Assembly: GCF_000722635.1 (NCBI RefSeq)
Contig: NZ_JOKH01000001.1
Location: 1 to 64,000, forward strand
Length of the DNA: 64,000 bases
Direction of reading: 5' to 3'
Source of the DNA: Endozoicomonas numazuensis
GTDB taxonomy: Bacteria > Pseudomonadota > Gammaproteobacteria > Pseudomonadales > Endozoicomonadaceae
Position numbers and translations under genes: made by a program. Below are positions 63,970-64,000 of the stretch, in pieces (the first letter of the stretch is position 1; the number at the start of each line of letters is the position of its first letter). Under the pieces are notes generated by a model. The model saw only the letters and a list, made by a program, of their open reading frames with translations. It did not search any database and was not told where the DNA came from.

Positions 63970-64000
63970 AGGCAAACTCCACCCACCAAAGGAATTCTGG

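Overview
The window looks like chromosomal DNA of a marine, host-associated gammaproteobacterium of the Oceanospirillales/Endozoicomonas type. This is inferred from four things: gammaproteobacterial gene orders (rsmI/lpoA/yraN/diaA/dolP, sspA-sspB, mlaA/rssB/rssC/dusA), a moderate GC content, several small interspersed repeats, and a very large secreted eukaryotic-like protein. No rRNA or other taxonomic marker is present, so the genus is a guess.

Layout. 1-1473: right part of an IS1182-type insertion sequence whose right terminal repeat is shared with a family of about 100-bp MITE-like elements found at four other places (20617, 24158, 31959, 63866). 1575-7105: envelope and replication block, with rsmI (divergent), then lpoA, yraN, diaA, dolP and the glycyl-radical repair protein grcA. 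7254-9464: a stand-alone glutamine amidotransferase, then a leftward group of rhodanese lipoprotein, YgdI/YgdR-type lipoprotein and FMN reductase. 9754-11135: sspA-sspB. 11404-13972: metNIQ methionine importer. 14714-16840: yjiHG and a TauE/SafE permease. 16959-24948: thymidine kinase, psuG, phosphate-type porin, GNAT enzyme, CvfB-like S1 protein, 3-hydroxyisobutyrate dehydrogenase, isopentenyl-diphosphate isomerase, MarR regulator and peroxiredoxin.

25288-34471: a cupin protein, then a complete histidine utilisation pathway split into a leftward hutU-hutH pair and a rightward hutI-hutG pair. A three-gene lipoprotein/M48 protease operon lies between the pairs. 34804-37517: fatty-acid desaturase, PepSY protein and Bcr/CflA efflux pump. 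37829-43123: a roughly 1764-residue exported protein. I read it as a protein-kinase-like domain, a Myc-type nuclear localisation motif and a C-terminal OTU-type cysteine protease (deubiquitinase) core, that is, a probable host-directed effector. It is followed by a hybrid sensor kinase. 46585-51286: two small proteins, tRNA-Pro(GGG), a dicarboxylate/glutamate symporter, a decayed LYS1-type saccharopine dehydrogenase and an intact LYS9-type partner.

51337-56217: a 4.8-kb genomic island bounded by 44-bp direct repeats of the 3' end of tRNA-Arg(CCT). It carries zorA-zorB-zorE, a type II Zorya anti-phage system, plus the stump of a tyrosine integrase. 56346-63677: a short FlgM-like protein, an EamA transporter with an IS1380-family insertion just upstream (17-bp terminal repeats, TATA target duplication), mlaA, the RssB/RssC-type response regulator-phosphatase and STAS pair, a VOC protein and dusA. 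The right edge holds another MITE copy.

Most promising for follow-up are the kinase/OTU protein, the Zorya II island, and the link between the IS1182-type element and the MITE family.
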